Shown in pieces: positions 8,813 to 18,334 of a DNA stretch of 64,000 nucleotides. Where the stretch lies: positions 186,001 through 250,000 of the forward strand of contig NZ_ATUS01000001.1 in the NCBI RefSeq assembly GCF_000420325.1, written 5' to 3'. How positions within the stretch are numbered: the first letter of the stretch is position 1; the number at the start of each line of letters is the position of its first letter. The notes under the pieces were generated by a model. That model was not told where the DNA came from and did no database searches. It was given only the letters and a program-made list of their open reading frames with translations. Source of the stretch: Spongiibacter tropicus DSM 19543. GTDB taxonomy: Bacteria > Pseudomonadota > Gammaproteobacteria > Pseudomonadales > Spongiibacteraceae. The translations under genes and the position numbers were made by a program.

Positions 8813-8888
8813 TGGCGTCCCCTAGGGGACTCGAACCCCTGTTACTGCCGTGAAAGGGCAGTGTCCTAGGCCACTAGACGAAGGGGAC
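8813..8888 (-). tRNA. tRNA-Glu (TTC anticodon), copy 1
   Basis: Complete 76-nt tRNA on the minus strand: acceptor GTCCCCT/AGGGGAC, anticodon stem CTGCC/GGCAG with TTC, T-loop GGTTCGAGTCC, CCA encoded at 8813-8815. An identical copy lies at 60643-60718; identity extends to 8811-8890 (80 bp). Stretches 8629-8812 and 8889-9086 around it hold nothing I recognise. Confidence 0.97.
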
Positions 8889-9086
8889 GCAGTCTTTTTT
8901 AGAACCCCAAAAAGGGTGCCCGTCAAAAGAGGTGGCAATTTTAGTGGCCGCTTGTGGGGCCGTCAAGGCTATTTTCCAGCTTCCTTCGCTTTTTTTCACC
9001 GAAAATGAATGCCTTGCATCTACGGCAAACCGGCAGTGACTAAAGCCTGAACAGATTGACCACAAATTGCACTAAAGAGCTGGCCA

Positions 9087-10728
<1,642 letters not shown>

Positions 10729-10786
10729 GAATAACCACCTTTTGTCTGTTATCAGTCGGTGTAAGCGTATCTATGACGTTGCACGA

Positions 10787-11587
10787 TTACGCATTTTTTT
10801 GTTGCTTACGCGCGGCGGCTTCAGCCCGCACCCGGGCGACTTCTTCGCCGGTTTGAGAAAGCGTGCCAAAACTCAGTTCCAAGGCGCTGTGCTGGCTCAG
10901 CTCGGAACTTTCTGCGGTATTCAGCAAACGCTTGGCCATTTCGACCGAGTGCCGATTGCCCGCACCAAAGGCCGATGCCATTTCAACCGCCTGCACGGTG
11001 GCCTGCCCTGCGGGCGCCAAGCGACTCAGCAGGCCCAGCGACAAGGCCTCCTGGGCGGTAACAACGCGCTCGGAAAATAAAATCTCAGCCGCGCGATAGA
11101 CGCCCAGTTGCTTACGCAAGAACCAGATAAAACCGCCGTCAGGCACCAGGCCCAAACGCAGGAATGGCGCAGAGAACTTTGCCTCATCCGAAGCAATGAT
11201 CAGATCACAGGCCAAGGCCAGACTCCAGCCCATGCCGATGGCCCCGCCTTCAACGGCCGCAATAACCGGCACTGGCAGACTGCGAAGGCGATGCATCACC
11301 TGTTGACCAAGTTCGAGCCGTGCAGCGGGTGCCAGTGCACCCTCACCTCTGGACGGCGGTGTTTTCAGATCCCCTCCGGCGCAAAAAAAGCCCCCCGCTG
11401 CCGCCAATACAACAGCACGCGGGGGACTAGCCTGGGATATTTCGCGAACGGCTGCATCCAGGTCATTCCACAGATCAAACGACACGGCATTTCTTGCCTG
11501 CGGACGATTCAGTGTCAGCACAACAACGTCGTGTTCGTTTCTTTCGACGGTGACCTGCGGCGTGTCTGCAGAGGAACTTGCAACCAT
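10787..11587 (-). CDS. Enoyl-CoA hydratase/isomerase family protein
   Basis: A 266-residue crotonase-fold protein. The oxyanion-hole motifs are visible: FFCAGGDLK and EGGAIGMGWSLALACDLI. Start ATG 11587 follows AAGGACAT; reading from 11656 adds only a basic tail without homology. At the second catalytic glutamate position the segment reads LGLVPDGGFIWFL, with Asp instead of Glu, so the reaction may be isomerase- or hydrolase-like rather than standard hydration. First gene of the minus-strand operon, divergent from the methylsuccinyl-CoA dehydrogenase gene. Confidence 0.85.
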   Translation of the reverse strand: MVASSSADTPQVTVERNEHDVVVLTLNRPQARNAVSFDLWNDLDAAVREISQASPPRAVVLAAAGGFFCAGGDLKTPPSRGEGALAPAARLELGQQVMHRLRSLPVPVIAAVEGGAIGMGWSLALACDLIIASDEAKFSAPFLRLGLVPDGGFIWFLRKQLGVYRAAEILFSERVVTAQEALSLGLLSRLAPAGQATVQAVEMASAFGAGNRHSVEMAKRLLNTAESSELSQHSALELSFGTLSQTGEEVARVRAEAAARKQQKNA

Positions 11588-11646
11588 TTTTATGTCCTTT
11601 TTCTTTCTCTTATTGAAGCGCCGAAAGAGGGTCCGACGCCGGAGCC

Positions 11647-11670
11647 AAAATTGCACTTAAGTGATATCTT
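11647..11670 (-). promoter_or_regulatory. Candidate block-wide operator, site 9
   Basis: 24-bp match to the recurring element: conserved A1A2, A14 and TGCA at positions 16-19, right half TGCAATTTT identical to the site at 34815. It lies upstream of the enoyl-CoA hydratase start on its coding strand. Weaker left half than the other sites. Confidence 0.4.
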
Positions 11671-11697
11671 GACCCAAAATTAATTCAAATGGATAAT
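11669..11697 (+). promoter_or_regulatory. Sigma70-type promoter for methylsuccinyl-CoA dehydrogenase gene
   Basis: TTGACC (11669-11674), 17-bp spacer, GATAAT (11692-11697). The spacer and -10 box lie inside the operator dyad at 11682-11708, the same layout as the promoter at 53469. Confidence 0.65.
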
Positions 11698-11708
11698 GCA
11701 CTTGAATT
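11682..11708. promoter_or_regulatory. Candidate block-wide operator, site 7 (27-bp dyad)
   Basis: AATTCAA, 13 bases including GGATAATGCA, then TTGAATT: a perfect 7-bp inverted repeat. Site 8 at 53482 has AATTCAT and ATGAATT, so the two changes compensate and keep the dyad, as expected of a real protein-binding site. A weaker related segment starts at 11725, 43 bp downstream; the equivalent second element at 53524 is 42 bp downstream of site 8. Confidence 0.7.
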
Positions 11709-11828
11709 CAAAAAAAATCAAACGAATATTGCCCTGAAGAATACTTTTAAACGTAAGGCCAGGGCAACAAAACCCGGTCATCCGGCCACGGCCGATGCCG
11801 TCCGCTCACTCGCAAAGGTTAAAACGCT

Positions 11829-13532
11829 ATGACTGCAAGCAACACCGCTGCCCCGGCAAGCCAAACCGCCATTAACAGCGACCTCGCCTCCGCAAAACAC
11901 TGCCTGGAGCAAGCCCAAAGCGCCGTAAACAAAGCGCTTGGCAGCATAAAATCGCTGTGTAGCACAAGCGGCGAATTTGATAATGCGATCATGGATGACT
12001 ACCAGCTGGCCAGCTATGACCTGGCGTTCTGCACCGCGGAGCTGAGTGCTGCAGATATCATGCTGAACTACGCCAGCGAAGCCGGCGAACAGGATTCTCT
12101 GGCCCCCGAGACCAGCCTCGCCTTCATTGCCGAAGCACTCCACTCCGTGTATTCGCGCCTGATCTCACGCGCGGCAGAACTCAAGCTGAGCCGCAAAGAT
12201 CTGCTGCAAGCTTTCGGCGAGGACTCACTCAACCAACTACTGGAACGCTATTTGAACGGTTCTGCCGTGGCCGCGCTGGGTGAAGCGATTATGCAGCGCA
12301 GCCATGCACGCCTGCCCTCGCTGCTGGACGAAGAGAAGGAAATGGTGAGAGAGGCCTTCTCCCGCTTTGGCGATGATGTGGTTGCCCCACTGGCAGAAGA
12401 GATTCATCGTAAAGACTTGGACATTCCCGACAGCATCCTCAAACCTGCCGCCGAACTCGGCTGCTTTGGCACGTCTATCCCCGAGCGTTTTGGCGGCTTG
12501 ATGCCTGACGATCGCACCGACAGTCTGGGAATGATTGTGGTCACAGAGGAACTGTCACGCGCGTCACTCGGCGCCGCAGGCAGCTTGATCACTCGCCCGG
12601 AAATCGCGGCAAAAGCCCTGCTCAGCGGCGGCACCGATGCCCAGCAACAACACTGGCTGCCACGGCTGGCCAGCGGCGAGACCCTGTGCGCGATCTCTAT
12701 CACCGAACCTAACTTCGGCTCGGATGTGGCCTCGATCTCACTCAAAGCCACCCCGACCGACGGCGGCTGGCTGCTTAACGGCAGCAAGACCTGGTGTACC
12801 TTCGCCGGCAAAGCCAACCTGCTGCTCACCCTGGCTCGCAGCAACCCGGATCCCAAGCTGGGCCACAAAGGCCTCAGCCTGTTTCTGGTAGAAAAACCCT
12901 CAGACACCGGCCACGAATTCAGCCACCAGCAAGCAAATGGCGGCAAGCTTTCCGGCAAAGCCATCAGCACCATTGGCTACCGCGGCATGCATTCTTTCGA
13001 CCTGTTTTTTGAAGACTACTTCGTCCCCGCTGACAATCTGATTGGCGGAAAAGACGGCGAAGGCAAGGCGTTCTACTACACCATGGCTGGATTTTCCGGC
13101 GGCCGAATTCAAACTGCCGCCCGTGCAACCGGCGTTATGCAAGCGGCCTTCGAGCGCGCGCTGAGCTATGCAGGTGAGCGCAAAGTCTTCGGCAAAGCTA
13201 TCGGCGAGTACCAGCTAACACGCGTCAAACTGGGCAGAATGCTGGCCACGCTTACGGCATCTCGGCAGTTCAGCTATCAGGTGGCACGCATGATGGACGA
13301 TGGCAAAGGACAGATGGAAGCCAGCCTGGTGAAACTCTTCAGTTGCCGCGCTGCAGAATGGGTGGCACGGGAAGCCATGCAGATTCACGGCGGCATGGGC
13401 TACGCCGAAGAGTCAGCGGTCAGCCGCTATTTTATCGATGCACGTGTGCTGTCAATTTTTGAAGGCGCCGAGGAAACCCTGGCATTGAAAGTGATTGCGA
13501 AGGATTTGGTAAAACGCGCTCAGCCATGCTGA
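11829..13532 (+). CDS. mcd: (2S)-methylsuccinyl-CoA dehydrogenase-like acyl-CoA dehydrogenase
   Basis: A 567-residue acyl-CoA dehydrogenase, about 180 residues longer than the standard family. The extra N-terminal helical domain (about 1-160, with DDYQLASYDLAFCTAEL) and the C-terminal DARVLSIFEGAEETLALKVI match what I know of methylsuccinyl-CoA dehydrogenase from the ethylmalonyl-CoA pathway. Core motifs: ITEPNFGSDVAS for FAD/substrate, KTWCTFAGKA, RKVFGKAIGEYQ; catalytic base Glu545 in the IFEG motif. Expected reaction: methylsuccinyl-CoA to mesaconyl-C1-CoA. The rest of the ethylmalonyl-CoA pathway (Ccr, Ecm) is absent, whereas the enzymes consuming mesaconyl-CoA are at 38343-41302. Stands alone, flanked by an operator-promoter and a terminator. 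Confidence 0.8.
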   Translation: MTASNTAAPASQTAINSDLASAKHCLEQAQSAVNKALGSIKSLCSTSGEFDNAIMDDYQLASYDLAFCTAELSAADIMLNYASEAGEQDSLAPETSLAFIAEALHSVYSRLISRAAELKLSRKDLLQAFGEDSLNQLLERYLNGSAVAALGEAIMQRSHARLPSLLDEEKEMVREAFSRFGDDVVAPLAEEIHRKDLDIPDSILKPAAELGCFGTSIPERFGGLMPDDRTDSLGMIVVTEELSRASLGAAGSLITRPEIAAKALLSGGTDAQQQHWLPRLASGETLCAISITEPNFGSDVASISLKATPTDGGWLLNGSKTWCTFAGKANLLLTLARSNPDPKLGHKGLSLFLVEKPSDTGHEFSHQQANGGKLSGKAISTIGYRGMHSFDLFFEDYFVPADNLIGGKDGEGKAFYYTMAGFSGGRIQTAARATGVMQAAFERALSYAGERKVFGKAIGEYQLTRVKLGRMLATLTASRQFSYQVARMMDDGKGQMEASLVKLFSCRAAEWVAREAMQIHGGMGYAEESAVSRYFIDARVLSIFEGAEETLALKVIAKDLVKRAQPC

Positions 13533-13547
13533 GCTGACAGTTGGGAC

Positions 13548-13589
13548 ACTGCACTGGGTAAGGCATCACCGACCCAGTGCAGTCTTTTT
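13548..13589 (+). terminator. Terminator after mcd-like gene
   Basis: Perfect 12-bp stem ACTGCACTGGGT / ACCCAGTGCAGT with a 12-base loop followed by CTTTTT on the plus strand. It ends just before the convergent thiolase stop at 13591. Confidence 0.85.
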
Positions 13590-13590
13590 A

Positions 13591-14760
13591 TTACAGACGC
13601 TCGATGATCGTGGCATTCGCCATGCCGCCTGCCTCACACATAGTTTGCAAACCATAGCGCAAGCCGCGATCTTTCAACGCATATATCAGCGTCGTCATTA
13701 AACGGGCACCACTGGCTCCCAGTGGATGCCCTACCGCAATCGCCCCACCGTTCACGTTCAACTTTTCGGGATCAGCGTCCATACCCTGCAGCCAGGCCAG
13801 AGGAACCGGCGCAAACGCTTCGTTCACCTCATACAGATCGATATCACTGATCGAGAGACCGGCCTTTTTCAGGGCCATTTGCGATGCGGGAATCGGCGCT
13901 TCCAGCATAATGACCGGGTCGTGCCCCAATACCGACATCTGATGAACTCGCGCCAGCGGCTGAACACCCAAACGCTTCAGGCCGTTTTCATTCACGACCA
14001 ACAGCGCAGACGCACCATCGCAAATCTGACTGGCATTGGCCGCACTGATACGACCACCCTCTTGCAGCAGTTTGACACCGCCAATGCTTTCCAGCGTGGA
14101 ATTGGCACGAATGCCCTCGTCGCTGACATGCTGAACCACACTGCCATCTTCCAGCGTAACTTCCAGAGGGAGAATCTGCTCCGTGAACGCCCCGGCCTCG
14201 GTGGCCGCCGCAGCCAACTGGTGACTGCGCAGCGCGAAGCGATCCAGCGTCTCACGGTCAAAGCCGTATTTTTCCGCCAGCATTTCCGCGCCGACAAACT
14301 GACTGAAGGGCTTGGGATACCGGGCGTTTAAGCCTGGACTGCGGTAAGTGCCGAAGCCGTGCTTTTCCGCCAGTGTCCAGGGCAGCCCCATGGGCACACG
14401 AGTCATGCTTTCCACACCCGCAGCCACCACGACATCCTGAATACCACTCATTACCGACGCCGCCGCAAAATGCAATGACTGCTGCGAAGAACCACATTGA
14501 CGATCCACCGTGGTGCCGGGAACACTCTCCGGCAGCCCAGCCGCCAGCGCCGCCATACGGCCAATGTTAGCGCCCTGTTCGCCACCCGGGCAGGCACAGC
14601 CCATAATGACATCCTCAACCAGCGATGGATCGGCATCCACTTTATCCAACATGCCTTTCACCACCGCGCCGGCGAGATCTACCGGGTGCCAGCCCGCGAG
14701 TCGTCCTCCACGGCGACCGCCGGCGCTGCGCGCGGCAGCAACAATATACGCTTGCGACAT
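13591..14760 (-). CDS. Acetyl-CoA acetyltransferase / 3-ketoacyl-CoA thiolase
   Basis: A 389-residue thiolase with all catalytic elements: nucleophile Cys89 in DRQCGSSQQS, the GGAIAVGHPLGASGAR histidine loop and the C-terminal CEAGGMANA cysteine. Expected to release acetyl- or propionyl-CoA from a 3-oxoacyl-CoA. The sequence class resembles degradative thiolases of the FadA5/FadA6 type (inference). Transcribed alone from the divergent region 14761-15044. Confidence 0.92.
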   Translation of the reverse strand: MSQAYIVAAARSAGGRRGGRLAGWHPVDLAGAVVKGMLDKVDADPSLVEDVIMGCACPGGEQGANIGRMAALAAGLPESVPGTTVDRQCGSSQQSLHFAAASVMSGIQDVVVAAGVESMTRVPMGLPWTLAEKHGFGTYRSPGLNARYPKPFSQFVGAEMLAEKYGFDRETLDRFALRSHQLAAAATEAGAFTEQILPLEVTLEDGSVVQHVSDEGIRANSTLESIGGVKLLQEGGRISAANASQICDGASALLVVNENGLKRLGVQPLARVHQMSVLGHDPVIMLEAPIPASQMALKKAGLSISDIDLYEVNEAFAPVPLAWLQGMDADPEKLNVNGGAIAVGHPLGASGARLMTTLIYALKDRGLRYGLQTMCEAGGMANATIIERL

Positions 14761-14825
14761 CTGCTTTTCCTTTTCCTGTTACAGCTTGGGATTGACGCAC
14801 TCAAGAGAAGAGTGCCAGTATTACG

Positions 14826-14849
14826 AATATTAACCTGTAGTGCAGAATC
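14826..14849. promoter_or_regulatory. Candidate block-wide operator, site 2
   Basis: AATATTAACCT at the left, GTGCAGAATC at the right; matches the element at 60297 and 34815 column by column without gaps. It overlaps the -10 box of the minus-strand thiolase promoter and lies just upstream of the plus-strand promoter. Confidence 0.6.
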
Positions 14850-14872
14850 CCATTGCCAAAGATTCTTGTCAA
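14844..14872 (-). promoter_or_regulatory. Promoter for thiolase gene
   Basis: Minus strand TTGACA (14872-14867), 17-bp spacer, GATTCT (14849-14844). The -35 is perfect and the -10 is weak. It overlaps operator site 2. Confidence 0.5.
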
Positions 14873-14881
14873 GCGTATTAT
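14853..14881 (+). promoter_or_regulatory. Promoter for LLM-ACAD-CoA-transferase operon
   Basis: TTGCCA (14853-14858), 17-bp spacer, TATTAT (14876-14881). It is face to face with the thiolase promoter, leaving a 5' leader of about 155 bases. Confidence 0.6.
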
Positions 14882-15044
14882 CCTTTTGGATGAAAGTGGC
14901 TAAGGGGCCGAAATACGCCACGTTCAGCGCGATCAGGCAAGACAGAGAACCGGCGTCGCATACACGCAGGCCCAAAGATTTGGATGAACACGTAACACCA
15001 CCACCTAACGAATAATTTTTAACGATTAAACAGTAGGAATAACG

Positions 15045-15947
15045 ATGATCTCCGACGTAAAACTGGGCATCAGCCTGTACAAATTCCCCAACTTCGGGCC
15101 GGAAATTGAACCCCTTGTTGAGTACGTGAAGCTGGCCGAGGATATGGGCTTTGAACACGTTCGTCTTCTCGATCATGTCGTCGGCATTGTGGCCGAGCGC
15201 CACGGCGGCATCGCACAAACCCCTTACACGGATAAAAGCATCATCCGCGAATGTTTTACGCTGATGGCTTACCTGTCAGCCGTTACCGACAAAATCCGCT
15301 TTATGACAGCGGTACTCGGCCTGCCCCAGCGCCAGACAGTTCTGGTCGCCAAACAGGCTGCCGAAGTCGACATTCTGTCTAAAGGTCGCCTGACCATGGG
15401 CGTCGCCGTGGGCTACAACCCGCTGGAGTTCGCCGCCATGGGCGAAGATTTTAAAACCCGCGGCAAGCGCTTCGAAGAACAGATCGACGTGATGCGCCGC
15501 CTGTGGATCGACCGCGATGTGAGCTACAAAGGTGAATGGCACGAGTTCCAGGACGTGAGCCTGTCGCCCCGCCCCATTCAACGCCCGATTCCCCTGTACT
15601 TCGGTATGGGCCGCAAAATTGCGCCGATTCCGCCCGATGTCGTTCTGCGTCGCGTTGGCCGCCTGGCGGATGGCTGGCTGCCCATCTTCGGTCCTGACGC
15701 CGAAGGTCAGAAAGCCGTGGACACCGTCTTTGCGGCAGCACGTGAAGCGGGTCGAGATCCCTCTGAGCTGACCATGTGCATGAGCATCGATGTGCCCGAT
15801 CCGAAAGATCCCTCGTTCATCGACGATATCAAACGCCGCCGCGACTTTGGCGCCTCTCAGATCACTCTCAACCTGCTCGGCACCTCAGCCAGCGAACAGA
15901 TTGAAAACCTCAGACAGGTTAATGAAACCCTGAACAAACACGGATGA
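15045..15947 (+). CDS. LLM-class flavin/F420-dependent oxidoreductase
   Basis: A 300-residue luciferase-like TIM-barrel protein. The visible pattern (VKLAEDMGFEHVRLLDHVVG, the LSKGRLTMGVAVGYNP segment, RGKRFEEQIDVMRRLW, RRVGRLADGWLP) is that of the actinobacterial F420-dependent LLM group. It could use F420H2 or FMNH2; the sequence cannot decide. An F420:NADP reductase-like gene lies in the same block at 54277 and a flavin reductase at 10102. AGGAA precedes the ATG. First gene of a three-gene operon with 7-base gaps. Confidence 0.85.
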   Translation: MISDVKLGISLYKFPNFGPEIEPLVEYVKLAEDMGFEHVRLLDHVVGIVAERHGGIAQTPYTDKSIIRECFTLMAYLSAVTDKIRFMTAVLGLPQRQTVLVAKQAAEVDILSKGRLTMGVAVGYNPLEFAAMGEDFKTRGKRFEEQIDVMRRLWIDRDVSYKGEWHEFQDVSLSPRPIQRPIPLYFGMGRKIAPIPPDVVLRRVGRLADGWLPIFGPDAEGQKAVDTVFAAAREAGRDPSELTMCMSIDVPDPKDPSFIDDIKRRRDFGASQITLNLLGTSASEQIENLRQVNETLNKHG

Positions 15948-15954
15948 ATGCGCT

Positions 15955-17112
15955 GTGGCAAATGAACTGAATTACCCTGAAATCCGCGAGGCGGTCGCCA
16001 AACTCTGCGAGCAATTTCCCGGTGAATACTGGCGTGAACTGGACGAGCGTCACGCCTACCCCACCGAGTTTGTCGACACGCTGACTCAATCTGGCTACCT
16101 GTCGGTGATGATTCCCGAAGAGTACGGCGGCTCCGGCCTGCCTCTCGGTGCCGCCTGCGCCATTCTGGAAGAAATCCAGCGTGCCGGCTGCAACGGTGGC
16201 GCCTGCCACGCCCAGATGTACACCATGGGTACGCTGCTGCGCCACGGCAGTGAGGAACAGAAACAACGTTATCTGCCCAAAATTGCCACTGGCGAAATCC
16301 GCCTTCAGGCTTTTGGGGTGACCGAGCCGACCAGCGGCACCGATACAACCCGCATTCGCACCCAGGCGGTTCGCGATGGCGACGACTATGTGGTGAACGG
16401 GCAAAAAGTGTTTATCTCGCGCAGCGAGCACTCCGACCTGATGGTTCTGTTGGTCCGCACGACGCCTCGCGACCAGTGCGCCAAACGCACCGATGGCATG
16501 TCGGTCCTGCTGGTGGACATGAATGAAGCTCTGAACAATGGCATGACGATTCGCCCCATCAAAACCATGATGAATCACGCCACGACTGAGCTGTTCTTCG
16601 ACAATCTCCGCGTACCGGTCAGCAACCGCATCGGGGAGGAAGGCAAAGGCTTTGCCTACATCATTGACGGTATGAACGCCGAGCGTATTCTGATCGCCTC
16701 CGAGTGTATCGGCGATGCCCGCTATTTTATCGAGAAAGCCAAACACTATGCCTGCGAGCGCGAGGTGTTCGGCCGCCCCATCGGGCAGAACCAGGGCATT
16801 CAGTTTCCCATCGCCCGCGCCCATATCCAGACGGAAGCCGCTGCGGCTGTGCTGGATCAGGCAATCAGCCGCTTTGAGAACGCCCAGCCCTGTGGCTCGG
16901 AAGCTAACATGGCCAAGCTGTTGGCCTCGGAAGCGTCCTGGCAGGCTGGCGATACCTGCATCCAGACCCATGGCGGCTACGGCTTTACACAGGAATACGA
17001 TATTGAGCGCAAGTTCCGGGAGACCCGCCTGTATCAGGTTGCGCCCATATCGACAAACCTGATTCTGTCGCATATCGGCACCCACGAACTCGGCATGCCG
17101 AGGTCGTTCTGA
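15955..17112 (+). CDS. Acyl-CoA dehydrogenase (non-canonical catalytic position)
   Basis: A 385-residue acyl-CoA dehydrogenase with a GTG start 7 bases after the LLM stop. FAD/substrate motifs GVTEPTSGTDTTRI and QKVFISRSEHSD are present. At the usual catalytic glutamate of MCAD (the YEGT motif) it reads YQVAPISTN, so that Glu is absent. The alternative glutamate on helix G, used by isovaleryl-CoA dehydrogenase, could be supplied by MNAERILIASE. This fits a substrate branched near the alpha or beta carbon (inference). Confidence 0.88.
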   Translation: MANELNYPEIREAVAKLCEQFPGEYWRELDERHAYPTEFVDTLTQSGYLSVMIPEEYGGSGLPLGAACAILEEIQRAGCNGGACHAQMYTMGTLLRHGSEEQKQRYLPKIATGEIRLQAFGVTEPTSGTDTTRIRTQAVRDGDDYVVNGQKVFISRSEHSDLMVLLVRTTPRDQCAKRTDGMSVLLVDMNEALNNGMTIRPIKTMMNHATTELFFDNLRVPVSNRIGEEGKGFAYIIDGMNAERILIASECIGDARYFIEKAKHYACEREVFGRPIGQNQGIQFPIARAHIQTEAAAAVLDQAISRFENAQPCGSEANMAKLLASEASWQAGDTCIQTHGGYGFTQEYDIERKFRETRLYQVAPISTNLILSHIGTHELGMPRSF

Positions 17113-17119
17113 GCCGCGC

Positions 17120-18274
17120 ATGACAGACGCGCCTCTCAAAGGCCTATTGGTCGTTTCCCTCGAGCAGGCCGTCGCGGCACCCTACTGCTCCTCGCGCCTG
17201 GCAGACGCCGGCGCGAGAGTTATCAAAATTGAACGTGACGATGGCGATTTCGCCCGTCGCTACGATGCCGTTGCCCACGGTGAAAGCGCCTACTTTGTGT
17301 GGGTGAATCGCGGCAAAGAATCCCTCTGCCTGGACATTAAACAGCCCGCAGATCAGGCACTGCTGCAACGCATGCTTGATCGCGCCGATGTGTTTATCCA
17401 GAATCTCGCGCCCGGCGCCTGCGAACGTGCGGGCTTTGCTCAGGCGCAACTCCGCGCACGCAATCCCCGCTTGATTACGGTAGATATCAGCGGTTATGGC
17501 AGCAACGGACCGGCTGCCGAAATGAAAGCATACGACTTGCTGGTACAGTGTGAATCCGGGCTGGCCGCTATCACGGGGGCGCCCCAGGAACCCGGACGGG
17601 TGGGCGTTTCGGTCTGCGATATCGCCTGCGGCATGTACGCTCACACCGCGGTACTGCAGGCACTGATACAACGCGGCATCACTGGCGAGGGCCAGCATAT
17701 TCAGGTCTCGCTGTTCGACGCCATTGCAGACTGGATGACCGTTCCCCTGCTGCATCAGGACTATGCCAATGCGCCGCCGCAGCGGCTTGGCCTGAACCAT
17801 CCCAGCATTGCCCCCTATGGCGCGTACCGCTGCCTCGGCGGCGAGCAAGTGGTGTTCTCCATCCAAAACGAGCGCGAATGGCTGAGCTTTTGCGAGAATG
17901 TACTGCAGCAGTCGGATATCGCCACCCGGCCGGAGTTTCGCTGCAACGAGCAACGTACCGCACACCGGGCCGCACTCGATGCTGTCATCACTCAGGTTTT
18001 TGACGCCCTGCCCCGGCACGCGGTTATCGAGCGTCTGAAAGAAGCGCGCATTGCCTATGCCTCGCTGAACAGCGTGGCAGACTTCAGTCAACACAGCCAG
18101 TTGCGGCGTATAGCCGTAGAGACCCCATCGGGGCCGGTAGAGATTGTCGCGCCGCCCGCCCAGCAATCCGCCTTCACGCCCACACCCGGGCCAGTGCCCG
18201 CCTTGAATGAACACGGGGATGCACTGCGCCGAGAGTTCAGCGAAGCCGCGACATCCGAACGCCGCCAAGGGTAA
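17120..18274 (+). CDS. CaiB/BaiF (type III) CoA-transferase
   Basis: A 384-residue type III CoA-transferase that moves CoA between carboxylic acids through an aspartyl-CoA intermediate. N-terminal motif GLLVVSLEQAVAAPYCSSRLADAGARVIKIE and the nucleophile Asp within CDIACGMYAHTAVLQAL are present. Last gene of the 15045-18274 operon. Substrate unknown. Confidence 0.9.
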   Translation: MTDAPLKGLLVVSLEQAVAAPYCSSRLADAGARVIKIERDDGDFARRYDAVAHGESAYFVWVNRGKESLCLDIKQPADQALLQRMLDRADVFIQNLAPGACERAGFAQAQLRARNPRLITVDISGYGSNGPAAEMKAYDLLVQCESGLAAITGAPQEPGRVGVSVCDIACGMYAHTAVLQALIQRGITGEGQHIQVSLFDAIADWMTVPLLHQDYANAPPQRLGLNHPSIAPYGAYRCLGGEQVVFSIQNEREWLSFCENVLQQSDIATRPEFRCNEQRTAHRAALDAVITQVFDALPRHAVIERLKEARIAYASLNSVADFSQHSQLRRIAVETPSGPVEIVAPPAQQSAFTPTPGPVPALNEHGDALRREFSEAATSERRQG

Positions 18275-18292
18275 ATGTCAAAATCAAAAAAT

Positions 18293-18334
18293 GCGTGAGG
18301 GCCGCCCTCCCGAGAGAGCGGCAATCCCTTACGC
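18293..18334. terminator. Possible terminator between convergent genes
   Basis: Imperfect hairpin GCGTGAGGG / CCCTTACGC with an inner CCGC/GCGG stem, overlapping the molybdenum hydroxylase stop. There is no good T tract, so the call is weak. Confidence 0.3.

Noticed and set aside
15919-17139. 406-residue minus-strand ORF opposite the acyl-CoA dehydrogenase at 15955
   Set aside because: Antisense shadow of a clear gene; low-complexity composition, no family motifs and no ribosome site.
17144-18268. 374-residue minus-strand ORF opposite the CoA-transferase at 17120
   Set aside because: Shadow of a conserved gene with catalytic motifs; its own translation shows none.
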